DNA of 64,000 nt from NCBI RefSeq assembly GCF_007785775.2, contig NZ_VNIK02000003.1, forward strand, positions 1 through 64,000, written 5' to 3'. This document shows positions 53,230 to 63,066 of this stretch, piece by piece; the stretch's first letter is position 1, and each line of letters begins with the position of its first letter. Both the position numbers and the translations under genes were made by a program. The notes beneath the pieces were generated by a model. It was not told where the DNA came from. It saw nothing but the letters and a program-made list of their open reading frames with translations, and ran no database searches. Source of the DNA: Flagellimonas hadalis (GTDB lineage Bacteria > Bacteroidota > Bacteroidia > Flavobacteriales > Flavobacteriaceae).

Positions 53230-54681
53230 ATGAAGAAGAACACTGCGAGATTGGAACTTTCCAAAGAGGAGATGCAAAAATATGGTTACCAGATCGTGGA
53301 TGCGATTGTGGAGCACCACCATACCCAACACCAAAAATTTCCCGTGGCATGGGGTTCGCGGGAGGAAATGGACCATCTTTTTTTGGAAGAGGCCCCAGAA
53401 GCGGGCATGGAAGCCTCCAAGGTTTTGGATTTTGTGTTGGAAAAAGTGATGACCAATAGTGCCAATATGGCCCACCCAAGGTCGTTCTCCTTTGTGCCCG
53501 GTCCCAGCAACTATGTCAGCGTTATGGCCGATGCACTTGCCACTGGCTACAATATCTTTTCTGGGGGATGGTCGGCTTCCCCAGCTGCCGCAGAACTGGA
53601 GATCGTGACCATTCAATGGCTGTTGAAGATCTTTGGTTTTCCCGGAAAAAAGGGAGGTGGAATTTTCACCAGTGGCGGTTCCATGGCGAACTTGACGGCA
53701 GTGGTAACGGCCCGAAGGATCAAATGTGGGGACGATTTTTCCAAAGCGGTCATCTACCTGTCCGATCAGGCCCACTCCTCCAACATCAAGGCCATTCGGG
53801 TGCTGGGCTTCAAAAAGGAACAGATCCGGATCATCCCCACCGACAATGAGTTCAAGTTTGCGCTGAACAAACTCAAAAACTGTATTGCCAAGGATCGATT
53901 GGAAGGTCTGCAACCCTTTTGCTTGATCGCTTCTGCCGGAACCACCAACACGGGCACCGTTGACCCGCTGTCCGAGCTGGCAAAAATCTGCAAGAAGGAA
54001 GATATTTGGTTCCATATCGATGGTGCTTATGGCGGTGCAGCCATATTGTCCGTCAAGGGCAAACAGCTGTTGAAAGGCATTGAAAAGGCGGATTCCCTGA
54101 CCGTTGATCCACACAAATGGTTCTATCAGCCGTATGAAATGGGCTGTTTGTTGGTACGGAACCACAAAAACCTCAGCCACACCTTCACCGAAAAACCGGA
54201 GTATCTCCGTGATATCGAAGGGAACACCTCGGAGATCAATTTTTACGACCATGGCATCCAACTCACCCGAAGGTTCAGGGCACTCAAGTTCTACATGTCC
54301 CTAAAAACCTTTGGTCTCAAGGAATTCAGGGATGCCGTCACCTACAACATTGACCTAGCCGAAGAGGTGGAAAATCTGTTGCGGGGCAGCAAAAGTTGGG
54401 AAGTCGTCTTTCCGGCAACCTTGGCCGTGATCAATTTCAGGTACAACCCCATCAAGCAAAACTATAACGAGAAAGAACTGGACGAGATCAATCAGTACAT
54501 TTCAAAACATGTGGTGGACTCCCGGAAGGCATTGTTGGTCACGACCCTGCTCCATGGACAGGTGGTGCTGCGCATGTGCCTCATCAACCCCAGGACCAGC
54601 TTGGAGGATGTGACCGAAACCCTTGATCTTTGCAAAAAATTTGCTTTGGAGAAAGAGGAGCTGATGGCGGGCAAGGTCTAA
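53230..54681 (+). CDS. PLP-dependent group II amino-acid decarboxylase
   Basis: A 483-residue decarboxylase of the aromatic-L-amino-acid/glutamate family. The PLP lysine is in TVDPHKWFYQPYEMGC, with FTSGGSMANLTAVVTA, ASAGTTNTGTVDPL and WFHIDGAYGGAA also present. HPRSFSFVPGPSNYVSV and the overall length fit aromatic-amino-acid decarboxylase-like enzymes; the substrate cannot be fixed. It would be a plausible sink for Tyr, Phe or Trp. Its end overlaps the stop of the convergent serine hydrolase by 4 bases. Confidence 0.92.
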   Translation: MKKNTARLELSKEEMQKYGYQIVDAIVEHHHTQHQKFPVAWGSREEMDHLFLEEAPEAGMEASKVLDFVLEKVMTNSANMAHPRSFSFVPGPSNYVSVMADALATGYNIFSGGWSASPAAAELEIVTIQWLLKIFGFPGKKGGGIFTSGGSMANLTAVVTARRIKCGDDFSKAVIYLSDQAHSSNIKAIRVLGFKKEQIRIIPTDNEFKFALNKLKNCIAKDRLEGLQPFCLIASAGTTNTGTVDPLSELAKICKKEDIWFHIDGAYGGAAILSVKGKQLLKGIEKADSLTVDPHKWFYQPYEMGCLLVRNHKNLSHTFTEKPEYLRDIEGNTSEINFYDHGIQLTRRFRALKFYMSLKTFGLKEFRDAVTYNIDLAEEVENLLRGSKSWEVVFPATLAVINFRYNPIKQNYNEKELDEINQYISKHVVDSRKALLVTTLLHGQVVLRMCLINPRTSLEDVTETLDLCKKFALEKEELMAGKV

Positions 54682-55763
54682 TCCCTTTCCCCTACAATGG
54701 ACGAAATGGCCATATCCAGTTGCTCTTGCACCTTCGGGTCGGTGCAATTGATCAATATGGAAATCACTTTTTCTTCCTTCGGATACACAAAAAAGTTGGT
54801 GTACGCACCAACGCTATTGCCCACATGACCCACAAAATCCCTACCATTGGCATCTTGGCTCACCTGAAAACCCAGACCATAGTACGTAGGCTTTCTATGT
54901 ACCATTTGTGTGGTCAATAACTGTTCGTAAGTTCCCTTTTTGAGCAGTTTTCCCTCTAAAATAGCCTGTCCCATATGGGCAATATCGTTACTGGTGGATA
55001 AAAATCCGCCACCTGCCAATTTGTAGGCATTGTCCACGTCCATCGATTTCTTGAAACATAAGGAACTTTTGGTATAGAATTGTGCCATGTCGCTGATTGC
55101 AATCGAACTGACATCCGCATCTTGAGGTGAAAAGGTACTTCGCATCCCTAAAGGGATGAACACTTTTTCCCGTACGTATTTTTGAAACGGGACTCCACTG
55201 GCCTCTTGCATGGCCAATGACAACAACACAAAGTCAAAACTGTTGTACAGATACCCCTTTCCCGGTTCGAAGACCAAGGGGTCGTGCTGGAAAATACCGA
55301 TGCTATCCTTGATGGAAAAGCCCTGGTTCAGTGCGAATTCCTTGCCGCGGTATCCCCTGATCCCGGCCGTATGGCTTGCCAATTGGCGTAATGTGAAATC
55401 ATGGTCCTTTTTTGGGTAATACGGGACATACCCATAAAATGAGGCGTCCAACTCCACAAGCCCCTCTTCCATCATCTTCCCCAAGGCCAATCCCGTGATG
55501 CACTTGGAGATACTGGCTATCCTAAAGACTGTTTGTTTGGGGTCAACAGGAATTTTTCGTTCCAGATCGGCCCGGCCATATCCTTTTTGCAACAGCACTT
55601 GGCCTTTCTCCAATATGGTAACAGCCAAGCCGGGCACTTTGTTTTCGGCCACGAGGTTGTGAAAAAGGGCATCTGCCTTTTCCAGACCATGGAGTCCCTC
55701 CAAAGACCTCACTTTGGGTGCAAAGGAGAACAAACGCTTGATAAAGGGAACAAATCTGCCCAA
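54678..55763 (-). CDS. Beta-lactamase-family serine hydrolase
   Basis: A 361-residue penicillin-binding-protein/class C beta-lactamase-like enzyme. The catalytic Ser-Lys is in RIASISKCITGLALG, the Tyr motif is YLYNSFDFVLL (YxN) and the third motif HVGNSVGAY (HxG). VPGLAVTILEKGQVLLQKGYG is typical of the N-terminus. No signal peptide is visible with the TTG start at 55763 and no ATG lies upstream, so export is uncertain. It may be an esterase, D-amino-peptidase or peptidoglycan enzyme. Confidence 0.85.
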   Translation of the reverse strand: MGRFVPFIKRLFSFAPKVRSLEGLHGLEKADALFHNLVAENKVPGLAVTILEKGQVLLQKGYGRADLERKIPVDPKQTVFRIASISKCITGLALGKMMEEGLVELDASFYGYVPYYPKKDHDFTLRQLASHTAGIRGYRGKEFALNQGFSIKDSIGIFQHDPLVFEPGKGYLYNSFDFVLLSLAMQEASGVPFQKYVREKVFIPLGMRSTFSPQDADVSSIAISDMAQFYTKSSLCFKKSMDVDNAYKLAGGGFLSTSNDIAHMGQAILEGKLLKKGTYEQLLTTQMVHRKPTYYGLGFQVSQDANGRDFVGHVGNSVGAYTNFFVYPKEEKVISILINCTDPKVQEQLDMAISSIVGERD

Positions 55764-55843
55764 AATGTCATGTTTTAGCTATCCGAAAAGTACTGAGAAA
55801 ACTTGGGAGTTCCTGAAGTTTTGCGTTCGTTATGGACGCACAT

Positions 55844-56686
55844 CTATTCTTGAAAGATCAAACGGCCATTGAACAGTTCTTCCACGTCCACTTCCGAAGG
55901 GCGATTGACGCTGATCACATCCCCGGTGCCACGAATGACCCCGCTCAACCGTTGCTGCGGATTTACAAAAATATCGTTGGACCCCCTATGGTTGATGGTC
56001 ACGTTTTGCGAGATCAAATCCTCCGCTTCGATTCTGGAATCACCAGCGGCGACGGTGACATTGAAATTTTCCGTAGTTCCCTGCAGTTTGAAATATGCTA
56101 TCCCATTGACCACAATCCTGACCGATGTGGCATTCAGGTTCAGGTCAAAGGAACCATCGGTGGTCTCGGTCTCTGGATTTGTATAGCTTTCTGATATTAG
56201 GGAGATACTTGGATAGTCTAAAACCCCATCACTTGTTATCGGTAATCCCGTGCTGCTCCGAATTTCGGTGATATTCGGTGAGGTGACATATAGCGTGGTC
56301 AATCCATATTCCCGAACATAATTGCAACTGTTTTCGTTCCGCAAGATCAAACGGCCATCTTCAACCACGGCGGAAACATCGTTCAGTAGGTATTCGCCTG
56401 TTTCAATTTCCACCCTTTGTTCATCTCCTTGTTTCAGAACCACATTCAGGTTCTCAAAAACAGTAATGGTCGTGAAGGCAGGAACATCAATGGGTCGACG
56501 GACCATATCACCTGCATTCTGAAAACAATCGGGCACGTTTTCGCCGTTGCAGGAAATCAGCATCAGAAAAGCAATGAACACAAAGCACCTTGCGAAAGCT
56601 CCTTCGACTGCGCTCAGGATGACATTTCTCGCGGTGGCATTTTTGATTATCATTTGATTTCTAATTTCTAACATCTCAAATCTCAA
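55844..56686 (-). CDS. Head-GIN (DUF2807) lipoprotein
   Basis: A 280-residue lipoprotein. The hydrophobic core CFVFIAFLMLISC ends in a lipobox Cys, followed by a DUF2807 domain (FENLNVVLKQGDEQRVEIETGEYL; IRSSTGLPITSDG; AGDSRIEAEDLISQNVTINHRG). The N-terminal extension of about 30 residues in front of the core includes VILSAVEGAFAR, encoded by the interspersed repeat at 56602-56624. The exact start among Met1, Met5 and Met12 (MIIKN) is uncertain. It follows the acyloxyacyl hydrolase gene by 2 bases. Confidence 0.8.
   Translation of the reverse strand: MRFEMLEIRNQMIIKNATARNVILSAVEGAFARCFVFIAFLMLISCNGENVPDCFQNAGDMVRRPIDVPAFTTITVFENLNVVLKQGDEQRVEIETGEYLLNDVSAVVEDGRLILRNENSCNYVREYGLTTLYVTSPNITEIRSSTGLPITSDGVLDYPSISLISESYTNPETETTDGSFDLNLNATSVRIVVNGIAYFKLQGTTENFNVTVAAGDSRIEAEDLISQNVTINHRGSNDIFVNPQQRLSGVIRGTGDVISVNRPSEVDVEELFNGRLIFQE
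56602..56624. repeat. Half-copy of the interspersed palindromic repeat
   Basis: CTTCGACTGCGCTCAGGATG followed by ACA is the same 23-base motif as one arm of the element in metH (59392-59468). It lies inside the coding sequence of the GIN lipoprotein, before the signal-peptide core. Confidence 0.75.
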
Positions 56687-56700
56687 TTCTATAATCTTAC
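56641..56700. repeat. Junction with echoing TTTCTAA / CTCAAATC words
   Basis: The 60 bases around the boundary of the GIN and acyloxyacyl hydrolase-like genes repeat ATTTCTAATTTCTAAC and ATCTCAAATCTCAATTC. Same class as the spacers at 11895, 18156 and 34680. Confidence 0.4.
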
Positions 56701-57789
56701 ACCAATTCCAAATTCCAAGGCCTCTGCTTTGGCCCCGTGCGATTTTAAGGTGACCGCTCCGAACACCTTGTCTCCAAAATACCGTTTCAACCCTACCCGG
56801 TTGTACATTCGTCCTTCAAAGTCGAACGGATAGTACACATAATATCCCAGTTGGGCCACCACACTCAATTTGTTCACGAAGAGTTCGTGTCCCAAAAATA
56901 CCCCTACCCTTTTGTAATCGGTATCGGGGGCCACATCCAATTCGGGAAAAGAGGTGGACTGGTAACGGATCAATTCCTTCAGAAAGTTGGAAAAGAAAAC
57001 ATCGGTCCCCAACTGAATGGCACTCCGATTTCCCAAACGCTTATCGGCATAAGCTGAAACAATGGCAAAGCCATATCGCCCCATATCGATCACATCACTC
57101 TCGTTGGCTCCACCGCGGAGCACCAAATTATAGCGAATGGGCTCCTTTATTTTTTCCTTTTCTTTCGGTTCTATATATTCAATGGTGGTATCCTGGTCAA
57201 AATCGTAGGTCAGGCCAAAATTAAAGGCCATGGTGTTGGTGGATGTGTTGGGGGCCTTGAAATTGGCATTGGAGTAATGAATGAGCGAAATCCCTGCCTT
57301 GAATCCCAATCCCGCCACAATATTTTCCTTGTGGTAATTGAACATCACCATGGTGGAACTCAATAGATGGCTGCCATAGGCATTGTTCCTGAAATTTTCA
57401 TTTTTGTCGTAGGGATTGGTGTTGTAGGCCACTCCCTGGCCAATCCGAAGCTGAAGGTTTCTCTTTAAAAAGTAAAAGTTGTAATGGGCATACAGCCCAA
57501 AATGTTCGCCAAGGGTAGGATTGTTCATATCCTGGTACACAAAGGAAAAGCCGGTATCGGGGTAGCCAAGGGCTGCCTCCCAATCCTCATGTCCAAAACG
57601 CTTGCGGTTGAATCCCAAAATGACACCCCCGGGATGGTTCGTGATCAGGTGGGAAATATCCGTATTGTGCAAGAGGATGGAACCATAGAACTGGCTCATA
57701 TCCAACGTATACTTTTTTGGAGCATCCCCGTCTTGGGAAAATCCAATGCATAGACACAGCAGAAATACGGGATAAAGTAGGTATCTCAT
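56689..57789 (-). CDS. Acyloxyacyl hydrolase / PagL-like outer-membrane protein
   Basis: A 366-residue exported protein (signal MRYLLYPVFLLCLCIGFS) with the PagL-type pair His-x-Ser in SLIHYSNANFKAPN and a barrel-like strand pattern to the last residues (EFGIGVRL). PagL removes an acyl chain from lipid A. The protein is longer than PagL (~150 residues), as is usual for the Bacteroidota group, so the activity is only inferred. It follows metF after 19 bases. Confidence 0.83.
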   Translation of the reverse strand: MRYLLYPVFLLCLCIGFSQDGDAPKKYTLDMSQFYGSILLHNTDISHLITNHPGGVILGFNRKRFGHEDWEAALGYPDTGFSFVYQDMNNPTLGEHFGLYAHYNFYFLKRNLQLRIGQGVAYNTNPYDKNENFRNNAYGSHLLSSTMVMFNYHKENIVAGLGFKAGISLIHYSNANFKAPNTSTNTMAFNFGLTYDFDQDTTIEYIEPKEKEKIKEPIRYNLVLRGGANESDVIDMGRYGFAIVSAYADKRLGNRSAIQLGTDVFFSNFLKELIRYQSTSFPELDVAPDTDYKRVGVFLGHELFVNKLSVVAQLGYYVYYPFDFEGRMYNRVGLKRYFGDKVFGAVTLKSHGAKAEALEFGIGVRL

Positions 57790-57808
57790 GGAGGGCTAAA
57801 GTAGGAAA

Positions 57809-58762
57809 TTAAAAAAGTTCCTTGGCAATGGCCTCCACATTATCTGATTTCCCCATGGAATAGTAGTGCAGTACGGGAACACCATACTCCCTTAGCTCAC
57901 GTGATTGCTGAATGGCCCACTCCACACCGACTTTTCGCACATCTTGATTGGTCTTGCAGGCTTCCACGGCATCGATAAGGTCTTGCGGAATGTCCACCCG
58001 AAATACCTGTGGCAACAATTGCAAATGGTTTTTTACAGCAATCGGTTTTATGCCCGGAATGATCGGCACATTGATGCCCATGGCGCGTGCTGCCTCCACA
58101 AACGCGAAGAATTTTTGGTTGTCGAAGAACATCTGGGTCACCACATAATCCGCTCCCAAATCCACTTTTTCCTTCAATCGTTTCAAATCGGACTGGAGGG
58201 ACGGTGCTTCCATATGCTTTTCTGGATAACCGGCCACACCGATACAGAAACTGCTCAGATCACTCGCTTCAATGGTGTCATGCAGGTAATTCCCTTCGTT
58301 GATATCCTGGATCTGTTTGACCAACTCGGTCGCATATTGGTGTCCACCTTTGGTGGGGGTAAAATATTTCTCCTCTTTACGGGCGTCGCCACGAAGTGCC
58401 ATCACGTTCTCTATCTCCAAATATTGGCAGTCCACCAAAAGGTACTCGGTCTCTTCTTTGGTGAACCCGCCGCACAGCACGTGTGGCACGGTATCCACAT
58501 TGTATTTATGTTTGAGGGATGCACAGATACCCAAAGTTCCGGGACGGGTACGGGTCAGTTTTTTGTCCAGCAATCCATCTTTTTCCTTGTAGATGTATTC
58601 TTCCCGGGAAGTGGTCACATCAATGAACGGAGGTTTGAACTCCATCAAGGGATCTATGTTTTTGTAGAGTTCTTGGATGCTTTTCCCCTTCACGGGCGGC
58701 ACAATCTCAAAACTAAAAAGGGTCTGCCCGTTGGCCTTTTTTATGTGGTCGGTAATTTTCAT
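57809..58762 (-). CDS. metF: Methylenetetrahydrofolate reductase
   Basis: Reduces 5,10-methylene-THF to 5-methyl-THF, the methyl donor for methionine synthase, using FAD. The 317 residues carry FSFEIVPPVKGKSIQELY (catalytic Glu), HVLCGGFTKEETEYLL, VMALRGDARKEE, GADYVVTQMFFDNQKF and VPIIPGIKPI. It starts 5 bases after metH-C and shares the riboswitch-controlled operon. Confidence 0.96.
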   Translation of the reverse strand: MKITDHIKKANGQTLFSFEIVPPVKGKSIQELYKNIDPLMEFKPPFIDVTTSREEYIYKEKDGLLDKKLTRTRPGTLGICASLKHKYNVDTVPHVLCGGFTKEETEYLLVDCQYLEIENVMALRGDARKEEKYFTPTKGGHQYATELVKQIQDINEGNYLHDTIEASDLSSFCIGVAGYPEKHMEAPSLQSDLKRLKEKVDLGADYVVTQMFFDNQKFFAFVEAARAMGINVPIIPGIKPIAVKNHLQLLPQVFRVDIPQDLIDAVEACKTNQDVRKVGVEWAIQQSRELREYGVPVLHYYSMGKSDNVEAIAKELF

Positions 58763-58767
58763 CGGTC

Positions 58768-61512
58768 TTAATCAACTATGTTGGGGGCCAGCCATTTTTG
58801 GGCTTCCTCCAGTTTTATGCTTTTTCGTTCCGCAAAATCCTTGACTTGGTCCTGTTCTATTTTGCCCAATCCAAAATATTTGGCCTGCGGATGTGCAAAA
58901 TAATAACCACTGACACTGGCTGCTGGCCACATCGCCAAACTATCGGTCAATTTTACGCCTATTTTTTCTTCCACGTCCAATACTTCCCAAATGGTCAGTT
59001 TTTCCAAGTGGTCGGGGCAGGCGGGATAGCCTGGTGCCGGACGGATTCCTTCATATTTTTCTTCGATAAGGGCATTGTTGTCCAAAGTTTCGGCGGCAGC
59101 GTAGCCCCAAAACTTGGTCCTGACCTCCTTGTGAAGGTATTCGGCCAGAGCTTCAGCAAACCTGTCCGCAAGGGCCTTGATCATGATGGAATTGTAATCA
59201 TCATGCTTTTTCTCAAATGCTGTTGCCAACTCCTGTGTCCCAAACCCTGCACTGACACAGAAACAGCCTATATGATCCTGTATTCCCGTTTCCTTCGGGG
59301 CGATAAAGTCCGCTAAAGCAATGTTGGGAACCCCTTCCCTTTTTTTCAGTTGTTGACGGAGCGTCCTGAAAACAGCTGTTTTAGTATCTTCTGTCATTTC
59401 GTGCGTAGTCGAGAAATCTAAAGAAGACTCCTTCTGCCTACCACCTCTCGACTGCGCTCGAGGTGACAAGTGCACTTCAATATCATCGTCATCGATCTGA
59501 TTGGCTGGAAACAGTCCAAAAATGGCCTTTGCCTTAAGCAGTTTTTCATCCAAAACCTTCTGCAAAAGTTCTTGGGCATCTTTAAAAAGTTCCGTGGCCT
59601 GATTGCCCACCACCTCATCCTTTAGGATGGCAGGATATTTTCCATGCAAATCCCAACTTCTGAAGAACGGGGTCCAATCGATGAAATCCACCAACAGTTT
59701 CAAATCCACATCCTCCATGATCTGTATGCCCAATTGTTCTGGCACTTTGATGTCGGATGGGTTCCATTCAATCCGCAGTTTGTTCTGCCGCGCTTCTTCC
59801 AAAGTCAAGTATTCCTTCTGTCTGGACCTGCTCAGAAATTTGTCCCTGAAACTTTCATAATCCAGTTTGATGGCCTTTTTGTACCCATCCGATGTACTAT
59901 CCTGCAACAGGTCGCCCACCACGGTCACAGCTCTTGATGCATCGTTCACATGCACCACGGAATGACTGTACATGGGGTCTATCTTGACCGCCGTATGCGC
60001 CTTGCTCGTCGTTGCGCCACCGATCAAAAGGGGCACATTGAAATTCTGACGTTCCATCTCCTTGGCCAAGAACACCATTTCATCCAAGGACGGAGTGATC
60101 AGACCACTAAGGCCGATGATGTCCACCTGCTCCTCCTTGGCCTTGTTGATGATCTTTTCAGGGGGCACCATCACCCCTAGGTCCACAATCTTATAATTGT
60201 TGCAGGCGAGCACCACACTCACTATGTTTTTTCCAATATCATGGACATCGCCCTTCACCGTGGCCATCAAAATTTTTCCTGCCGGCTTGGCATTTTCGTC
60301 TTTGGATGCTTCAATAAAAGGCGTTAGGTAGGCCACTGCTTTTTTCATGACCCTTGCTGATTTCACCACTTGGGGCAGAAACATTTTTCCGCTCCCGAAC
60401 AGGTCGCCCACCACATTCATTCCGGTCATCAAATTGCCCTCGATCACTTCCAAAGGTTTGGTGGCTTGTTGGCGGGCCTCTTCCACATCTTCAACGATAT
60501 ATTGGTCTATACCCTTCACCAAAGCTCTTGTGATTCGGTCTTGAAGGGGTTCTTGCCTCCATGACAGGTCCACTTTGCTCTCCTTTGCGGTACCTACAAC
60601 GGTCTCAGCAAATTCCAGCAATCGCTCCGTGGCATCGTCCCTTCTGTCGAGCAATACATCTTCCACATGCTCCAACAAATCCTTGGGAATATCATCGTAC
60701 ACCTCCAACATGGTGGGGTTCACGATGCCTATGTTCATCCCTGCCTTGATGGCGTGGTACAAAAAGGCCGAATTGATGGCCTCCCGAACTGGGTCGTTCC
60801 CTCGAAAAGAAAAGGAAACATTGCTGACCCCGCCACTCACACTGCAATGGGGAAGGTTATTCTTCACCCAACGGGTCGCCTCAATGAAGTCAAGGGCATT
60901 GCGCCTATGTTCCTCCATTCCTGTGGCCACTGGAAAAATATTCAGGTCGAAGATGATGTCCTCTGGGGCAAATTTCACTTCGTTGACCAAAATATCATAG
61001 GACCGTTTGGCAATTTCCTTACGGCGTTCCAAGGTATCGGCCTGGCCCACTTCATCAAAGGCCATCACGATCACGGCAGCACCATATCGCTTGATGAGCT
61101 TTGCATGGTGCACAAACTCTTCTTTACCTTCTTTCAGGCTGATGGAATTCACCACGCATTTGCCCTGTACCACTTGCAGTCCCGCCTCGATGATCTCCCA
61201 TTTGGAGCTATCGATCATGATGGGCACACGGGCAATATCGGGTTCGGAAACGATCAGGTTCAAGAACCTGACCATAGCTTCTTTTCCATCGATCAGTCCA
61301 TCATCCATGTTCACGTCGATGATCTGGGCGCCTCCTTCCACTTGATCTCGTGCAACGTCAAGCGCCTCATCGAACTTTTCTTCTTTGATCAGCCTCAAAA
61401 ACCGTTTGGAACCGGCCACATTGGTACGCTCCCCCACATTGATGAAATTGCTCTCGGGAGTGATCACCAAGGGTTCCAGACCAGATAGTTTCAAAGCTCT
61501 TGTTTCAGCCAT
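58768..61512 (-). CDS. metH: Methionine synthase MetH, C-terminal three-domain subunit
   Basis: Carries methyl groups from methyl-THF to homocysteine via cobalamin. The 914 residues include the pterin-binding domain ([27 protein letters not shown]), the cobalamin cap and B12 domain ([14 protein letters not shown], with the DxHxxG cobalt-ligand motif) and the reactivation domain ([28 protein letters not shown]). The Hcy-binding domain is encoded separately at 61976-62989. About 26 residues ([20 protein letters not shown] and six further) are inserted in the reactivation domain by the repeat at 59392-59468, between DDDDIEV and [10 protein letters not shown]. Confidence 0.96.
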   Translation of the reverse strand: MAETRALKLSGLEPLVITPESNFINVGERTNVAGSKRFLRLIKEEKFDEALDVARDQVEGGAQIIDVNMDDGLIDGKEAMVRFLNLIVSEPDIARVPIMIDSSKWEIIEAGLQVVQGKCVVNSISLKEGKEEFVHHAKLIKRYGAAVIVMAFDEVGQADTLERRKEIAKRSYDILVNEVKFAPEDIIFDLNIFPVATGMEEHRRNALDFIEATRWVKNNLPHCSVSGGVSNVSFSFRGNDPVREAINSAFLYHAIKAGMNIGIVNPTMLEVYDDIPKDLLEHVEDVLLDRRDDATERLLEFAETVVGTAKESKVDLSWRQEPLQDRITRALVKGIDQYIVEDVEEARQQATKPLEVIEGNLMTGMNVVGDLFGSGKMFLPQVVKSARVMKKAVAYLTPFIEASKDENAKPAGKILMATVKGDVHDIGKNIVSVVLACNNYKIVDLGVMVPPEKIINKAKEEQVDIIGLSGLITPSLDEMVFLAKEMERQNFNVPLLIGGATTSKAHTAVKIDPMYSHSVVHVNDASRAVTVVGDLLQDSTSDGYKKAIKLDYESFRDKFLSRSRQKEYLTLEEARQNKLRIEWNPSDIKVPEQLGIQIMEDVDLKLLVDFIDWTPFFRSWDLHGKYPAILKDEVVGNQATELFKDAQELLQKVLDEKLLKAKAIFGLFPANQIDDDDIEVHLSPRAQSRGGRQKESSLDFSTTHEMTEDTKTAVFRTLRQQLKKREGVPNIALADFIAPKETGIQDHIGCFCVSAGFGTQELATAFEKKHDDYNSIMIKALADRFAEALAEYLHKEVRTKFWGYAAAETLDNNALIEEKYEGIRPAPGYPACPDHLEKLTIWEVLDVEEKIGVKLTDSLAMWPAASVSGYYFAHPQAKYFGLGKIEQDQVKDFAERKSIKLEEAQKWLAPNIVD
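59392..59468. repeat. 77-bp imperfect palindromic element inside metH
   Basis: Left arm TGTCATTTCGTGCGTAGTCG then AGA (59392-59415), right arm TCTCGACTGCGCTCGAGGTG then ACA (59446-59468); the arms are inverted copies with 4 mismatches in about 24. The 30-base middle is not palindromic. The element keeps the reading frame of metH and adds ~26 residues at a beta-hairpin of the reactivation domain. The same arm is at 56602-56624. Confidence 0.8.
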
Positions 61513-61521
61513 GCCTTGGTT

Positions 61522-61992
61522 TTACTTGATTCTTATGTATTTCTCCACGATATGCCTTTTGATACCTGCCTCGGGCACATCCTCCACACCTGATTGGATG
61601 AGGGTATCCCCCTTGATCTCCACATCAAAAGTAAATTCATGTCCACGCAATTCCTTCACGCCGATGTAGTCCAGTTTTTCGGTGTACACACTCTCTTTCA
61701 GCGTATAGGTACCAGCACCTCCGTAAAAGCCCTCGGCGGTATCTTTCTTTTGGTTGAAAAAGGCAAAATGGTCCTCGTTCAATATCTTCATGAACTCAGT
61801 ATTGGACAAGTCTTTCACTTCAACGGTATCCGCCGTCCTGGTTTCGCCATAGACCAAAAGCCAACTGCCCATGATTTCATTTTTGGTCTCAACGACTGCG
61901 GTTTCGTTCTCTTTGGGCTTTTCCTTCTCCCCACAGGAAATAAAAGAGACCATGGCAATGATCAAAGCGGATATACTAAATGGTTTTTTCAT
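61522..61992 (-). CDS. Lipocalin-like lipoprotein embedded in the metH operon
   Basis: A 156-residue lipoprotein: [20 protein letters not shown] ends in a lipobox, followed by a Glu/Lys-rich linker. The rest ([53 protein letters not shown]) resembles small lipocalin-like/DUF4488-type barrels. Function unknown. It overlaps the preceding metH-N gene by 17 bases and stands 9 bases before metH-C, so it is co-transcribed under the riboswitch. A longer frame starting at 62085 lies inside metH-N and has no signal peptide. Confidence 0.82.
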   Translation of the reverse strand: MKKPFSISALIIAMVSFISCGEKEKPKENETAVVETKNEIMGSWLLVYGETRTADTVEVKDLSNTEFMKILNEDHFAFFNQKKDTAEGFYGGAGTYTLKESVYTEKLDYIGVKELRGHEFTFDVEIKGDTLIQSGVEDVPEAGIKRHIVEKYIRIK

Positions 61993-62989
61993 AGGTGGTT
62001 TCCAATTTTCTAGGTGTGTATTCTTTAACAACATCTGCAATGGCCCTGATATGCTCCGGTGTGGTTCCGCAGCAACCGCCCACAATGTTCACCAGCCCCT
62101 TTTCCACATATTCCTTGATCTGGGCGGCCATCTGTTCCGGGGTTTCATCATACTCTCCAAAAGCGTTGGGCAGTCCTGCATTGGGGTGGGCCGAGGTGGC
62201 AAATCCAGATTTGGCCGAAATCACTTCCAAATGGGGCACCAACTGTTTGGCACCAAGCGCACAGTTGAAACCAACGGACAAGATTGGAATGTGTGAAATT
62301 GAGATCAAGAAGGCTTCCGCCGTCTGTCCGGACAAGGTCCTTCCCGAAGCATCGGTGATGGTACCACTGACCATGACAGGCACTTCTATATTGCGCTCGT
62401 CCTTCACTTCCTCTATGGCAAAAAGGGCCGCTTTGGCATTCAACGTATCAAAAATGGTCTCTACCAATAAAATATCGGCTCCACCGTCCAAGAGTGCCTC
62501 TACTTGCTGCTTGTACGCTTTTCTAAGCTCATCAAAGGAAACGGCCCGGAACCCTGGGTCGTTCACATCGGGCGACATGCTTGCCGTTTTATTGGTGGGT
62601 CCGATGCTTCCTGCCACAAACCGTGGTTTGCTAGGGTCTTTTTTTGTAAATTCTTCTGCTACTTGCTTTGCAATCCTTGCGGATTCATAGTTTAGTTCAT
62701 ACACCAATTCTTCCATACCGTAATCAGCCATGGCGATGGTGGTCCCCGAAAATGTATTGGTTTCCAAAATATCCGCACCAGCTTCCAGATAGGCCCGGTG
62801 CACATCGGCAATGGCCTGCGGCTGGGTCAAGGATAGAAGGTCGTTGTTGCCCTGCAGGTCGGTTGGCCAATCTTTGAAACGCTCTCCCCTAAAATCTTCT
62901 TCCTTGAATTTGTAGCGCTGTAACATGGTGCCCATGGCCCCGTCCAACACCAAAATCCGTTTCTTTAAAATATCTTCAATTTTTTCCAT
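61976..62989 (-). CDS. Methionine synthase MetH, homocysteine-binding subunit
   Basis: Homocysteine S-methyltransferase domain of MetH as a separate protein of 337 residues. Zinc-ligand motifs are visible: [10 protein letters not shown] and [29 protein letters not shown] is the N-terminal signature. The start at 62989 ([13 protein letters not shown]) is preferred to 63031. It should work with the product at 58768 to make methionine. The SAM-I riboswitch at 63067-63205 precedes it. Confidence 0.94.
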   Translation of the reverse strand: MEKIEDILKKRILVLDGAMGTMLQRYKFKEEDFRGERFKDWPTDLQGNNDLLSLTQPQAIADVHRAYLEAGADILETNTFSGTTIAMADYGMEELVYELNYESARIAKQVAEEFTKKDPSKPRFVAGSIGPTNKTASMSPDVNDPGFRAVSFDELRKAYKQQVEALLDGGADILLVETIFDTLNAKAALFAIEEVKDERNIEVPVMVSGTITDASGRTLSGQTAEAFLISISHIPILSVGFNCALGAKQLVPHLEVISAKSGFATSAHPNAGLPNAFGEYDETPEQMAAQIKEYVEKGLVNIVGGCCGTTPEHIRAIADVVKEYTPRKLETTYEKTI

Positions 62990-63044
62990 AGTACAATTTC
63001 CTTTCAAAAAAAAGGGATATGTCGAAATCAAGAAATGCTCGGAA

Positions 63045-63060
63045 AATACTGCGAAGTATT
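63045..63060 (-). other. Small hairpin after the SAM riboswitch
   Basis: AATACT-TCGC-AGTATT followed by TTTTCC on the minus strand, between the riboswitch and metH-N. It may be part of the expression platform, but a 6-bp AT-rich stem is too weak to be called a terminator. Confidence 0.4.
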
Positions 63061-63066
63061 CTTTAC

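Noticed and set aside
61993-62085. Upstream extension of the lipocalin-like lipoprotein into metH-N
   Set aside because: The extra 31 codons overlap the CGTTPEH zinc region of metH-N in another frame and would bury the signal peptide.
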